Counted from the stretch's first letter, positions 17,901 through 25,997 are shown. The stretch is 52,072 nt of DNA from an uncultured Parabacteroides sp. (GCA_910577325.1 CAJTMR010000025.1:1-52072), one strand, 5' to 3'. A program made the numbers and translations. The notes: a model not told the origin generated them from the letters alone.

Positions 17901-20900
17901 TGAATCTTATACGTATGAAAACGGACGGTTCGTAAAAACGCACAAGGATGTGTTAGGGCAGGTTACGACTTCAGTTTATGACCCTGTCTCGGGGTTATTG
18001 TCTTCCAAGACGGATATAAACGGGGATGTAACCTCTTATACCTATGACGGGTTTGGAAAAATAAAAACGATGTCTCAAAGTTCGGCTTCCGATAATTCCA
18101 TATCTACCGGTTGGACTTGGAGCAATGGCAGCCCTGCAAACTCGATGGTTTTGCGTACTGAAACAACGGGAGACGGTCAGGTCGTGAAGACTTGGTATGA
18201 CGCTTTGGGCCGGGAAATCCAAACGAGCCATAAAAACTTTTCCGGTAAAGAGGTGTACACGATAACATCGTATGATGCGCAAGGGCGTGCCATCAAAGTA
18301 TCTGAACCGTATTTTTCCGGTGGAGCATCGTCTTCTATCCAATATCACACAAGTCAATATGACGACTATGGCCGGATCAGCAAACAGATAACACCATTAG
18401 GTACGATCACATATAATTATTCAGGAAGCCAGACTACCATTGTTGATGGAACAAAAGGATATACGACTGTTCGGGAAATGGATGCCGGTGGTAAATTGAA
18501 GACAGTAACCGATCCGGGTGGTAAAATAACCTATACCTATGGACCTACGGGTGATGTAACCAAGGTCGTTTGCGGCTCGGCCGTTTATTCAATGGAATAT
18601 GATTTGTTAGGCAGGCGTACGAAGTTGGTAGACCCCAATGCCGGAACTATCTTGTATGAATATGACGGTTGGGGGAATCTGAAGAAGCAAACGGATGCTC
18701 GTGGAGAGGTTGAAGAGTATACTTATGAAAACAGTGGTCGACTCCAGTCGTATAAAAGAGGGACGGAAACTTTTTCTTATGCGTATGACCCTACTTATAA
18801 GGGACAGGTCGGTTCGATCGCTTATGGTGGTGTCAAAACAGAGTTTCGCTATGGTACTTACGGACGGTTAACTTCTAAAATAGAAACAGTCGATAATCGA
18901 TCTTTCCAGTTTTCATACGTTTATAATAGTAAAGGGCAATTGGAAACAACGACCTACCCGAATTCGAAGTCGATAAAATACGAATATGTCAATGGCGATT
19001 TGTATAAAATAATCTGGCAACCGAGTCAAACAACGGTTTGGCAAAAAAATGACGAAAATGCCAAAGGTCAGGTTCTGACAACTGCCTTGGGAAATGGTAT
19101 GCAAGGGATTTATGCCTATAATACGATAGGGGTTCCTACATCGATAAAGGCAGCAAAGGGAACGACATCTTTATTGAATATTGGTTATCAAAATATAGAT
19201 GCCCGTGGCAATATAAAGAATCGCAACGAACAAAACACTTCCCAAAGTGAGAATTTTACTTATGACAGTATGAACCGTTTAACGACAGGGGTAGAGTATG
19301 GCGAGAATGGCAATATCCTGTTTAAGGCAGATGCCGGAACCTATCAGTATGAGGCTTCCCATCCGCATGCGATCAGCAGCCTTTCTTCTACATCCAATGA
19401 AGTGTTACCCAAATTGGATTTATCCGTGACTTATAACAGTGTCCGCTTGCCGGTACGACTTTCCGAAGGGAATAAAGCCTATACGCTGACCTATAATGGT
19501 GAGAATAGTCGTGTGAAAAGCCAATATGTACAGAATGGTTCGACCGTATTTACTAAATATTACTGTGGACCGTATGAAGAAATCCAAAAAGACGGGACAA
19601 CGCGTAAAAATTACTATATTTACGGCGGTGGACAGATTGTGGCTGTTTATACGGAAGGAACGTCCGATGCCGGAATGTATTATTTCCATAACGACCACTT
19701 GGGTTCTCCCTGGCTGATAACGAATGCTTCCGGAAACGAAGTGCAGCGACTGAACTTTAATGCTTGGGGGCTTAGGCGCGATGCTACGAATTGGGATAAT
19801 TATTCCGATTTGCCGGAGATGAAGTTCGACCGTGGTTTTACGGGACACGAGCATTTGGAAATGTTTGGCTTGATCAACATGAATGCGCGTTTGTATGATC
19901 CTTTGTTGGGACGTTTTCTAAGCCCGGATCCGATCATCCAGGTTCCAGAGTTTACGCAGTCTTATAATGGATATTCGTATGCGTTGAATAATCCGTTGTC
20001 GTATAAAGATCCTAATGGAGAAAGCTTTATACTTGTAGCGGCTATTATTGGTGGTTGGATCGGTATGGGTACGGCAATGGTTTCCAGTGATAAGAGTGGC
20101 TGGGGGTTGGCTGGGGATATGCTTAAAGGTCTGTTTGTCGGTGCAGCTTCTGGAGCCGCAGGTGCATGGGCCGGAGGTGCTGTTGCCGGATCAATAACGG
20201 CAGGTGGCTTTATAAATGGTAGCCTTTCTGGCTTGGCTGGTGGTTTTAGTGGCGGTTTTGTCGGTTGTTCAGGAAATGCCTGGTTATCTGGTGCTGGTTT
20301 TGGTGCAGGCTTGAAGGCGGGACTGATGGGAGGAGGTCTTGCTGCTGCTTTTGGTGGTGTATCTGGAGGGTTGATCCGTGGTTTTACGGATATGGCGAAA
20401 GGATATAGTTTTTGGGATGGTTCCAAGACATCTAATTTTGTAATAGGTTCAGTGGAACAACAGTCTGGATATAAGGTAAATGCTAAAAACTACAATAATA
20501 GTGGAACTTATGTGGAGAGTAATGAAGCAGAACTAAAAGCAAGGATGTTCGAAGAATTTGGAGTGAGTGAAGGGGATATAGGTATAGAGCGGATAACGAC
20601 AAAAGCAGGGAATGGTTTGGGGATGACTTCTGATGGTATTTATGTTGATAATAAAGGTAATACAATTGGAGGAATTACTAAACGATTTTCTACAGGAAAG
20701 AGCTTAATTCGTATATCCCCCAAATATGCCGTAAATAATATGTTAGATTTTCAAGCAATTGCAGGTCATGAATTGATTCATGCATATCATTATTATGCAT
20801 TTGGTAACACTTTTAATAGTTCTTTTTCAGAAAGTGTCGCATATAGATATTCTGTAGGAACTTATGTGGGGGGAAGAAACATGGGGGCTGCTTTCTCTAT

Positions 20901-20985
20901 GTACAAAACTGCAATCAGATTAAATAATTGGGGGTATTATCCTGATGGTTATACTATTCCGAAATTTTTAAGATATTCGTGGTAA
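14938..20985 (+). CDS. RHS-repeat polymorphic toxin with C-terminal HELIH metallopeptidase-like tip
   Basis: 2015 residues. A signal peptide (about 1-20, ending GMSQ) is followed by an SpvB/TcdB-like N-terminus (GSFDIGPVGNATYNIPVDLP). VCBS/FG-GAP units follow (GDYNGDGRTDLL near 333, then DFNGDGITDFL, DFNGDGAMDLFI, DFDGDGLAEIM, DLNGDGCDDFF). YD/RHS repeats fill about 850-1600 (YTYDGFGKIKTM, YEYDGWGNLKKQTDARG). The RHS-associated core GRFLSPDP...YSYALNNPLSYKDPNG lies near 1656-1697. The variable tip has a glycine-rich segment (1700-1820) and then AGHELIHAYHYY, where H1944, E1945 and H1948 form a zinc HExxH motif; E1965 could be the third ligand. The RHS shell normally encloses the toxic tip. 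No VgrG/T6SS gene is nearby; the signal peptide suggests Sec-dependent export. Confidence 0.9.
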   Translation: MNKHIICILLFWGVSVCGMSQNTSNISGSFDIGPVGNATYNIPVDLPSGTAGLKPDVSIVYNSFSGDGVMGKGFSLSSISSITRANATVFHSGYISDIEFDDTDKYMLDGNRLMYDGMTQQYRTEMNPYSQIKIFSPNTSSAHFEVRTKDGLIMEYGNTTDSRLCAQSPHTDQVAFWMLSKVRDRVGNYYTYTYDKDETNGEIRLKQIDYTGSTGSMPYCTVKFVYTSRNYDVNLNYIQGSKFKESKLLSEIGVYYGASLYRKYSMTYNYDGNDFTYLLSKITVTGLNNEVLKPIVFDWYKNTDYTHEEVIYDQSTNAQNYINKAYISLGDYNGDGRTDLLATPMEDADWTGWKLFCADTDGNKLSYSGSGTLPERYKEPVAGDFNGDGITDFLACRETVSKSFADEEEIPAVSGDSLSSDSDVSPASVAYYNYFIYYGTGSGFKAGPAITTESRPHSVRVADFNGDGAMDLFIYYTSKNGSEDYKIYMSGYSSGTMTAFKTTSTGRILSEMNWDQVEVWDFDGDGLAEIMNLRDDGYDYLDNNGNGSMYRTRTGSLPTKKHKISFGDFNGDRKIDLLLTGWNNTEWSEWLTLLSTGAEFERYYFPKKFAAYSKDIYVCDLNGDGCDDFFAVDKTSNQLSALKCFIGYDNGRNFKEYTSVSTYGSDKWNFYPIDTRGDGKLGFLVVSAPFTWKGYQLYMPKADLSNLLKTVTDSHGNVTTVSYKKMADSSVYTRTLPAGGSADISDYDCMSFTAPFKLVSSVSVSNGIGGMNTISYNYENAKVFKRGRGFLGFTKTIMTDQSTSVKTTITQEFSDTYYQAAIKNVEKTHVPTNRKLMQSDYTNTLTRLDVYGTFVYQAISSKEQTYEPTANKLVQSVTTDYTYDKYGNILTQTATYGNGDVQKVTNTYSNNTTDWMIGLLSRSVNASTVGGNSLTNTVDYVYNNTNGLLQTQTVEPNQVAYKSVTTYAYDTFGNVLTKTVTVGNASRSESYTYENGRFVKTHKDVLGQVTTSVYDPVSGLLSSKTDINGDVTSYTYDGFGKIKTMSQSSASDNSISTGWTWSNGSPANSMVLRTETTGDGQVVKTWYDALGREIQTSHKNFSGKEVYTITSYDAQGRAIKVSEPYFSGGASSSIQYHTSQYDDYGRISKQITPLGTITYNYSGSQTTIVDGTKGYTTVREMDAGGKLKTVTDPGGKITYTYGPTGDVTKVVCGSAVYSMEYDLLGRRTKLVDPNAGTILYEYDGWGNLKKQTDARGEVEEYTYENSGRLQSYKRGTETFSYAYDPTYKGQVGSIAYGGVKTEFRYGTYGRLTSKIETVDNRSFQFSYVYNSKGQLETTTYPNSKSIKYEYVNGDLYKIIWQPSQTTVWQKNDENAKGQVLTTALGNGMQGIYAYNTIGVPTSIKAAKGTTSLLNIGYQNIDARGNIKNRNEQNTSQSENFTYDSMNRLTTGVEYGENGNILFKADAGTYQYEASHPHAISSLSSTSNEVLPKLDLSVTYNSVRLPVRLSEGNKAYTLTYNGENSRVKSQYVQNGSTVFTKYYCGPYEEIQKDGTTRKNYYIYGGGQIVAVYTEGTSDAGMYYFHNDHLGSPWLITNASGNEVQRLNFNAWGLRRDATNWDNYSDLPEMKFDRGFTGHEHLEMFGLINMNARLYDPLLGRFLSPDPIIQVPEFTQSYNGYSYALNNPLSYKDPNGESFILVAAIIGGWIGMGTAMVSSDKSGWGLAGDMLKGLFVGAASGAAGAWAGGAVAGSITAGGFINGSLSGLAGGFSGGFVGCSGNAWLSGAGFGAGLKAGLMGGGLAAAFGGVSGGLIRGFTDMAKGYSFWDGSKTSNFVIGSVEQQSGYKVNAKNYNNSGTYVESNEAELKARMFEEFGVSEGDIGIERITTKAGNGLGMTSDGIYVDNKGNTIGGITKRFSTGKSLIRISPKYAVNNMLDFQAIAGHELIHAYHYYAFGNTFNSSFSESVAYRYSVGTYVGGRNMGAAFSMYKTAIRLNNWGYYPDGYTIPKFLRYSW

Positions 20986-21029
20986 TAATTTGGTGTATAA
21001 TTTTTGATTGAACGTAAAAATATTTTTAT

Positions 21030-21737
21030 ATGCAAAATAATTCTAAAAAGCCATTGGTTCGTATGTATGTAATGGATAATCCTTTTTGTAGTAGGAATAT
21101 TACGTGTTATCTGCTTATACTGGAAACAAGAAAGGAGTTTTGTATTACTCTGGAAGAACATGCGTTTGGCAGTGATATTGTTTTATGTTTGTTTCTATCG
21201 TTTGGTTTGATAGATACGGATGATAATCATTTTATTCTAAATGATGTAATGACTAATTCAACTATAGTGTTAAGGAAGAATGATTCAGATCTTATTGTAG
21301 ATAAAGGATTCTTATTTATGAAAGAAAAATCTTTTGTATATGAGGATGAATATAATTATTTTGAGTATGAATATTTTTTGGACATAAAGAAAGAATATAA
21401 AAGTAAAGAGAAAAATAGAAAACGGTATTTAAGTAAATTGAGTATGGATAAAATTCCTCTGCAATTAGGTGATTATTATAATCAACATCTTCATGTTTGT
21501 TTAGATAAGGGGTTTAATTATCAAATCTATTTTTTGATAGAACGATATGCTGCTAAGATTGCAGAAGGAAAATGGGAAAAGACCGGGAATAAGCTTTTAT
21601 TGCATGACACATCTTTAGAATGCGATTTCGTATATCTGATCGAGTCAGATTACTTGTATCCTATTTATGCTCCGAACGATTTGAATGATACGGATCGGCA
21701 CTCATTAGGTGTTATGTATCCATTTATTATGCGATAG
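21030..21737 (+). CDS. Putative RHS immunity protein, paralogue 1
   Basis: 235 residues, 44 bases after the toxin gene. No family recognised. It shares its layout with the next two genes: an N-terminal ENPF/DNPF-like start with CYL, the run FMKEKSFVYEDE, the strand PLQLGDY, a GKWEK(T/N)GN turn, FVYLI...YLYPIYAPND, and the invariant end YPFIMR. It has no signal peptide and no membrane segment, so it should be cytosolic or bind the toxin before export. Very AT-rich. Position behind a polymorphic toxin and tandem duplication are typical of immunity genes; that role is inferred. Confidence 0.7.
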   Translation: MQNNSKKPLVRMYVMDNPFCSRNITCYLLILETRKEFCITLEEHAFGSDIVLCLFLSFGLIDTDDNHFILNDVMTNSTIVLRKNDSDLIVDKGFLFMKEKSFVYEDEYNYFEYEYFLDIKKEYKSKEKNRKRYLSKLSMDKIPLQLGDYYNQHLHVCLDKGFNYQIYFLIERYAAKIAEGKWEKTGNKLLLHDTSLECDFVYLIESDYLYPIYAPNDLNDTDRHSLGVMYPFIMR

Positions 21738-21870
21738 TTTTATTAAATAGGTTTAGTTATTGATTTTTAATATAATTGGCTGGCTCTTCATTTTACTATA
21801 GATATGCGTTTATGCCTAAAGTTTGGTAAAAGACCGTAATAAATGGTTGAAGAATTAAAAGTGTACAATT

Positions 21871-22590
21871 ATGGAAAGTGTTCAATATAAAGAATATCAA
21901 TTATCAGATTTGACAAATCTGATAATTGAATATGATAGAAAGATTGAAAATAAGTTTAGAGTAGAAATTGTCCTTTTAATAATGGAACAAAGGAAACAAT
22001 ATTACTTAAATATACGTCTACCTGAATTTGACGCACCAGCCGATTTGTCTATTTCCTACGGTAATGTTAGGAAGGAAGGTGATATTGTGTATTTAAATGA
22101 TGTTCTTTCAGGGATACAGATCATTTTGAAAGAAAAAGAATCAAATTTTAGTTGTTGTACAGGTTTTTATTTTTTAATGGGAAAAGAATTTGTATATCAA
22201 TCGATAAATTTTATTGATGAGGAATATTTATCTTTTGACATTGATGAAGGAAAGCGTAGAAGGGTTAAAAGAGAACATTTGTATGAAGATGAAATGTCGA
22301 ATGAAGTTGTTCCTTTCCAATTAGGCATGTATGGGCATCAATTGACTTTTGAAATAAATTTTCAGTATCAACAATTTTTTGATACAGGATATGGCTTTCG
22401 TTGTTTAATATCGAAAGGAATATGGGAAAAGAATGGTAATACATTAAAATTGTATGATCCAAATTTGAAATATTCGTTTTTGTTGTTGGTAAGGAATGGT
22501 GATTTGATTCGTATCCGTTATCAGGAAGATACAGACTTATACTATCTTTTTCCGAATAAAGATCGAATGTATCCATTCATTATGCGATAG
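21871..22590 (+). CDS. Putative RHS immunity protein, paralogue 2 (divergent)
   Basis: 239 residues, 133 bases after paralogue 1. It is the most divergent of the three: the first 50 residues differ (YKEYQLSDLTNLIIEYDRK), but the core keeps VPFQLGMYGHQL, KGIWEKNGNTLKLYDPN and the YPFIMR end. No signal peptide or membrane segment. The AT-rich gap before it (21738-21870) shows no gene. It may bind a variant toxin tip, as orphan immunity genes do. Confidence 0.65.
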   Translation: MESVQYKEYQLSDLTNLIIEYDRKIENKFRVEIVLLIMEQRKQYYLNIRLPEFDAPADLSISYGNVRKEGDIVYLNDVLSGIQIILKEKESNFSCCTGFYFLMGKEFVYQSINFIDEEYLSFDIDEGKRRRVKREHLYEDEMSNEVVPFQLGMYGHQLTFEINFQYQQFFDTGYGFRCLISKGIWEKNGNTLKLYDPNLKYSFLLLVRNGDLIRIRYQEDTDLYYLFPNKDRMYPFIMR

Positions 22591-22621
22591 TTTTATTAAA
22601 TTGAATTTTAAATTTTGAAGA

Positions 22622-23311
22622 ATGAATCGTTATCTTGTTAGTCAATTTGAATTAGAAAATCCTTTTTCGGAAATCGACATATCTTGTTATTTGGAGATAT
22701 TTGATAAGGAAAATGAATATGATATTACAATTGTTGAAAAAGGGGATTGTGATAGGTATATCTTGTTTTTGTCTTTTGGAGTCATTGAATTTGAGGGAAA
22801 CAAGATCATATTTAAAGATATTCGGGCTGGATGTGATTTGGTGATGACTAAAGTGGGCAAGGGACTTTTTGTTAATAAAGGATATTACTTTATGAAGAAT
22901 AAATGTTTTATTGACCAGGGAAAGTCTAACTATTCTGAAAATCATTCAATGTTGGATATGAAAAAAGAATGTCAGAGAAAAATAAGGGATAATGATTCTT
23001 ATTTGAATGCTCTGAATTTAAATCAAATACCTTTGCAGCTGGGTGATTATAAGAATGGATGTGTTCATATCGATTTGGATATTGCTTTTTCTTATCGGAT
23101 TTATTATTTGGTTGGTAAAACTAAGATTTATTTGTCTTTAGGGAAATGGGTAAAATATGGAAATCAGTTGTTATTACAAGATTTGTCTTTAGATTGTAAT
23201 TTCGTATATTTGATCAAAAATAATTATTTATATTCTATTTATTCTCCCAATGAAATAAATGATACGGATCGTTATTCGTTGGATCGACTGTTCCCTTTTA
23301 TTATGCGATAG
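22622..23311 (+). CDS. Putative RHS immunity protein, paralogue 3
   Basis: 229 residues, 31 bases after paralogue 2. It is closest to paralogue 1: FELENPFSEIDISCYLEIF, GYYFMKNKCFIDQGKSN, IPLQLGDYKNG, LGKWVKYGNQLLLQDLSLD, CNFVYLIKNNYLYSIYSPNE, and LFPFIMR at the end. Even the bases of the last codons (ATTATGCGATAG) are kept in all three genes. Same operon direction as the toxin. Function as immunity protein is inferred. Confidence 0.68.
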   Translation: MNRYLVSQFELENPFSEIDISCYLEIFDKENEYDITIVEKGDCDRYILFLSFGVIEFEGNKIIFKDIRAGCDLVMTKVGKGLFVNKGYYFMKNKCFIDQGKSNYSENHSMLDMKKECQRKIRDNDSYLNALNLNQIPLQLGDYKNGCVHIDLDIAFSYRIYYLVGKTKIYLSLGKWVKYGNQLLLQDLSLDCNFVYLIKNNYLYSIYSPNEINDTDRYSLDRLFPFIMR

Positions 23312-23318
23312 TGTATTG

Positions 23319-23558
23319 AGTGGATGATATGCGCCTGTATGGAGTGGGACTGGTTGTGGCATTGGCAAAACAGTAGACGGTGAAGAATGGAGGAAAAGCT
23401 TGGCATTGACGGATCACCAGAAGTCATCGTTGTTAAAAGCCCGTTTTGTTATGTGTATGATCAGTTTCGTACAGAAAGGTTGCCTTTTAGGAGGATAAGT
23501 GAGAAAAGTTTAAGTTTTTGGGATATAAATTCTTACATTTACGAACAAAGATAGCAGG
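23319..23558 (+). pseudogene. Decayed gene fragments, including a deleted copy of the 24213 lipoprotein gene
   Basis: Bases 23319-23437 align with two pieces of the intact gene at 24213. TGGATGATATGCGCCTGTAT matches 24316-24335, and after an internal deletion of about 80 bases, TGGCATTGGCAAAACAG through GGCATTGACGGATCACC matches 24433-24495. The copy has an in-frame TAG where the intact gene has GAA, and a one-base loss just before GGCATTGACGG. Bases about 23430-23553 then hold an unrelated open frame ending in SFWDINSYIYEQR and TAG, like the C-terminal end of a lost gene. Nothing here appears functional. Confidence 0.75.
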
Positions 23559-23633
23559 ATGGATAATTATTCCGATTTTTTTTGGAATAATAAATTGTAT
23601 TGGGATGAATTTTATAAAAACTATCGGCCATGA
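23559..23633 (+). CDS. Possible 24-residue coupled micro-ORF
   Basis: ATG at 23559 encodes 24 residues rich in aromatic residues (MDNYSDFFWNN...DEFYKNYRP). Its TGA overlaps the ATG of the next gene by four bases, which suggests translational coupling. The last nine codons and the overlap are repeated at 24042-24070. The frame stays open upstream of the ATG, so this may instead be the end of a lost larger gene. Confidence 0.4.
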   Translation: MDNYSDFFWNNKLYWDEFYKNYRP

Positions 23634-24043
23634 TTGATGTGTTATATTATATGTACTATTTGTTCTACTCAAAAAAAATAACAGTTAATTTTCCACATTT
23701 AAATACACTTGGAACTTTATGTTATATATTCATGTTTTGGGAGGTAAGCATTGTGGAGTTTATCTCTACCTTTTTCTTTTTATATCATGTACCTGTTGGG
23801 ATTCATAATATGATATTATTGTTAGGCAATGTGTTGATAATTTGGATTTATGGTATAAAAAAAAGAGGAAAATATGTCGTTAAAAAGAAAAAGCCCCTTA
23901 TTCGTGGAAGCTTTCGTCTTTCAGCCATCTTTGCAATACTTCTCTTTATCATGAGTTTTGTAATACCTATTATAATGATTGAAGTGACAAAAGATATGAA
24001 AGAATATGTCGAACCGATGTACCGAGTGCTGTTTGGCAAATGA
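23630..24043 (+). CDS. Small membrane protein of unknown function
   Basis: 137 residues with three to four predicted membrane segments: YIFMFWEVSIVEFISTFFFL, then NMILLLGNVLIIWIY, and AIFAILLFIMSFVIPIIMI. A basic loop (KKRGKYVVKKKKP) lies between the second and third. I recognise no family. A partial second copy of its 5' end follows directly (24042-24190), so the gene has been duplicated. Lying behind a polymorphic toxin locus, it could be an immunity-type membrane protein against a toxin no longer present; this is a guess. Confidence 0.6.
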   Translation: MIDVLYYMYYLFYSKKITVNFPHLNTLGTLCYIFMFWEVSIVEFISTFFFLYHVPVGIHNMILLLGNVLIIWIYGIKKRGKYVVKKKKPLIRGSFRLSAIFAILLFIMSFVIPIIMIEVTKDMKEYVEPMYRVLFGK

Positions 24044-24190
24044 TGAATTTTATAAAAACTATCGGCCATGATTGATGTATTGTATTATATGTACTATCTG
24101 TTCTATTTAAAGAAGCAGAAAGATACGCAACCGTATGGGAGAACAACATGGGCTTTGAGTTTTGTTGAAAAATATATGTTTCAATTTTGA
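24042..24190 (+). pseudogene. Truncated duplicate of the small membrane protein gene
   Basis: The 60-odd bases from 24042 repeat 23604-23665 almost exactly, including the end of the micro-ORF, the ATGA overlap and the first codons (MIDVLYYMYYLFY). The copy then continues with QKDTQPYGRTTWALSFVEKYMF and stops at a TGA (24188-24190) where the full gene reads MFWEVSIVEF. It would make only 40 residues (24068-24190). The sequence after YLFY differs from the upstream copy, so it is a diverged paralogue, not a recent repeat. Confidence 0.75.
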
Positions 24191-24212
24191 TTGATTAAAA
24201 ATATAATTAAGA

Positions 24213-25163
24213 ATGAAAAAGTTGATTTTTTCTTTGCTCCTGCCTCTCTTTTTAGGCAGTTGCGCCCCCAAAGTGCTGACGCACATAGAAAAGAAGTATC
24301 CTTCTCGTGCCGCAATGGATGAAGTCCGTTTGTATGGAGTCGGGCAAACCGTGCCGGAAACGGCCGAGTGGATCGGAAGTGTACGAGTCGTGGATGGTGG
24401 GGCTTCGACTAAGTGTAATTATGAGCAGGTCGTGGCATTGGCCAAACAGGAAACGGCGAAAAATGGCGGAAATGCTTTGGCATTGACGGATCACCGGAAG
24501 CCGTCGCTGTTTGGCAGCAGTTGCCATCAGATCGCCGGCGATATGCTTTGGATCGGCGATATGGCAAATTGGGAAACGGGGACGGTGGCCGATTTGTCTG
24601 CTCCGGCAGGAGATAAAAATACCACCGGTGTGGTTAAAAGCGCTTTCCAGCACAGCACGTTCTATGCTAATGTCGGGTATGCTTTTATAACCAGTAAGTG
24701 TTATTTACCGTCGGGTGCATCAGGCAATCCCAAGAACGGTATGGATTGGCAATTAGGGTATGACTGGGTGTCAAGGAGCGGCTTTGGTGCCGGGTTGATG
24801 TATTCGGGCTATAAGTCGTCCTATGCGTATTCGAATGTGGATGTCAAAGTGGGGCTTGCATACGTGGCGCCTCAGTTTGTGATGAAACAAAAAGTAGGCC
24901 GTTGGGGAATTGAGGAAAAATTCGGTATCGGCTATTTCAAGTATCGGGAGTCGGCGAAAGGCACGAGCGCATCTCTTTCGGGTGTGGGGTATGATTTCCT
25001 GTTCGGGGCGGAATATTACCTGTCTGACCATGTCGGGATCGGAGCGAACCTTGGATACATCGGCGGCTCTTTGCCGAAGCAGGACGCTGCGGGTTATGGA
25101 GACGAGGAGCATACCGGGATCTTTCGTTTACATTTTGACGCTGGAATACGGTTTCATTTCTGA
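24213..25163 (+). CDS. Outer-membrane lipoprotein with C-terminal beta-barrel
   Basis: 316 residues. A lipoprotein signal peptide with lipobox LFLGSC puts the lipidated cysteine at residue 17. Residues about 20-115 form a small domain (EVRLYGVGQTVPETAEWIGS ... YEQVVALAKQETAKNGGNAL) of the kind seen in Bacteroidetes envelope lipoproteins. Residues about 145-316 are alternating strands ending in a terminal aromatic residue (GIFRLHFDAGIRFHF), as in an eight-stranded outer-membrane barrel. A lipid-anchored periplasmic domain fused to a barrel is unusual. A decayed copy of the first domain lies at 23319-23437. It faces the response regulator across a hairpin terminator. Function unknown. Confidence 0.75.
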   Translation: MKKLIFSLLLPLFLGSCAPKVLTHIEKKYPSRAAMDEVRLYGVGQTVPETAEWIGSVRVVDGGASTKCNYEQVVALAKQETAKNGGNALALTDHRKPSLFGSSCHQIAGDMLWIGDMANWETGTVADLSAPAGDKNTTGVVKSAFQHSTFYANVGYAFITSKCYLPSGASGNPKNGMDWQLGYDWVSRSGFGAGLMYSGYKSSYAYSNVDVKVGLAYVAPQFVMKQKVGRWGIEEKFGIGYFKYRESAKGTSASLSGVGYDFLFGAEYYLSDHVGIGANLGYIGGSLPKQDAAGYGDEEHTGIFRLHFDAGIRFHF

Positions 25164-25176
25164 TCGGCGGATTTGA

Positions 25177-25217
25177 CAACCGGGAGAGGCTGGATCGGGT
25201 TCGGTTTCTCCCGGTTG
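25177..25217. terminator. Bidirectional terminator-like hairpin
   Basis: CAACCGGGAGA (25177-25187) pairs perfectly with TCTCCCGGTTG (25207-25217), between two convergent genes. No strong T-run follows, so termination efficiency is uncertain. Confidence 0.6.
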
Positions 25218-25226
25218 GGGTGTCCG

Positions 25227-25898
25227 TCAGAAATCCAGTTGGTATCCGATACAGGGATATGTACTGATATGAATATGTTCGTCTGACCGGAATTTCTTCC
25301 GAAGTTGTGAGACAATGTTGTTCAGGCTCTCGTCACTCGAATCGTTGCCCCATATTTTTTCGAGCAGTTGTTTACGCGTTATTACCTGTCCTCTATTGGA
25401 GTATAGCATTTCCAAAACTAAAAATTCTTTCGGAAGTAGTTTTTCAATTTTTTCATCCGGACAAATCAGAAGATGTTTGGCTGTGTCTACCCGGTAAGTG
25501 TCGATTGTCCATATCGCTACCGGTTGTTTTTCGGACTGTTGCAATAGGTTTTGAATCTGAAATACCAATTCCGTAATGTCATACGGCTTTTTGATGTAAT
25601 GGTTGGCTCCGGCGCCATAACTGCGGACGATCTCGGCTCCGTCCGTATGTGAGGAGGCTATGATGACCGGTAGTTGCGGGTATTGCGAGCGGATAGCGGG
25701 AAGGATGTCGAGGCTGTTTTGATTGTTTACTTCGATATCCGATATCAGCAAATCCGGCAGGAGGGATGCCAAACTCTCTTGAAGCCCGTTTAATGTTTTC
25801 CTGAAATCGACTTCAAATCCATAGTTGACCAGGGCTTGTGTAATCAAATTCCCTAAGATCTGATCGTCTTCGATGTATATGAGTTTGTTGTTTGTCAT
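25227..25898 (-). CDS. Orphan OmpR/PhoB-family response regulator
   Basis: 223 residues from the ATG at 25898, chosen because it begins the conserved receiver strand (KLIYIEDDQILG); an upstream ATG would add eight residues. The receiver has acidic residues E10, D11 and D12, phospho-acceptor D54 (LISDIEV) and K103 (IKKPYD). The C-terminal winged helix contains LLPKEFLVLEMLYSNRGQVI and ends GYQLDF. No kinase gene is adjacent. The closest relic is the histidine-kinase remnant at 12734-13066 on the same strand, on the far side of the toxin locus. Confidence 0.9.
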   Translation of the reverse strand: MTNNKLIYIEDDQILGNLITQALVNYGFEVDFRKTLNGLQESLASLLPDLLISDIEVNNQNSLDILPAIRSQYPQLPVIIASSHTDGAEIVRSYGAGANHYIKKPYDITELVFQIQNLLQQSEKQPVAIWTIDTYRVDTAKHLLICPDEKIEKLLPKEFLVLEMLYSNRGQVITRKQLLEKIWGNDSSDESLNNIVSQLRKKFRSDEHIHISTYPCIGYQLDF

Positions 25899-25997
25899 TT
25901 TCTTTATTATTTCAAAGAGCAAGATACTAAAAACATCCTATGTAATATAGGATGAGGGAACCTCTTTTCATTTTAAACAAAAACAACATACCCTTCT

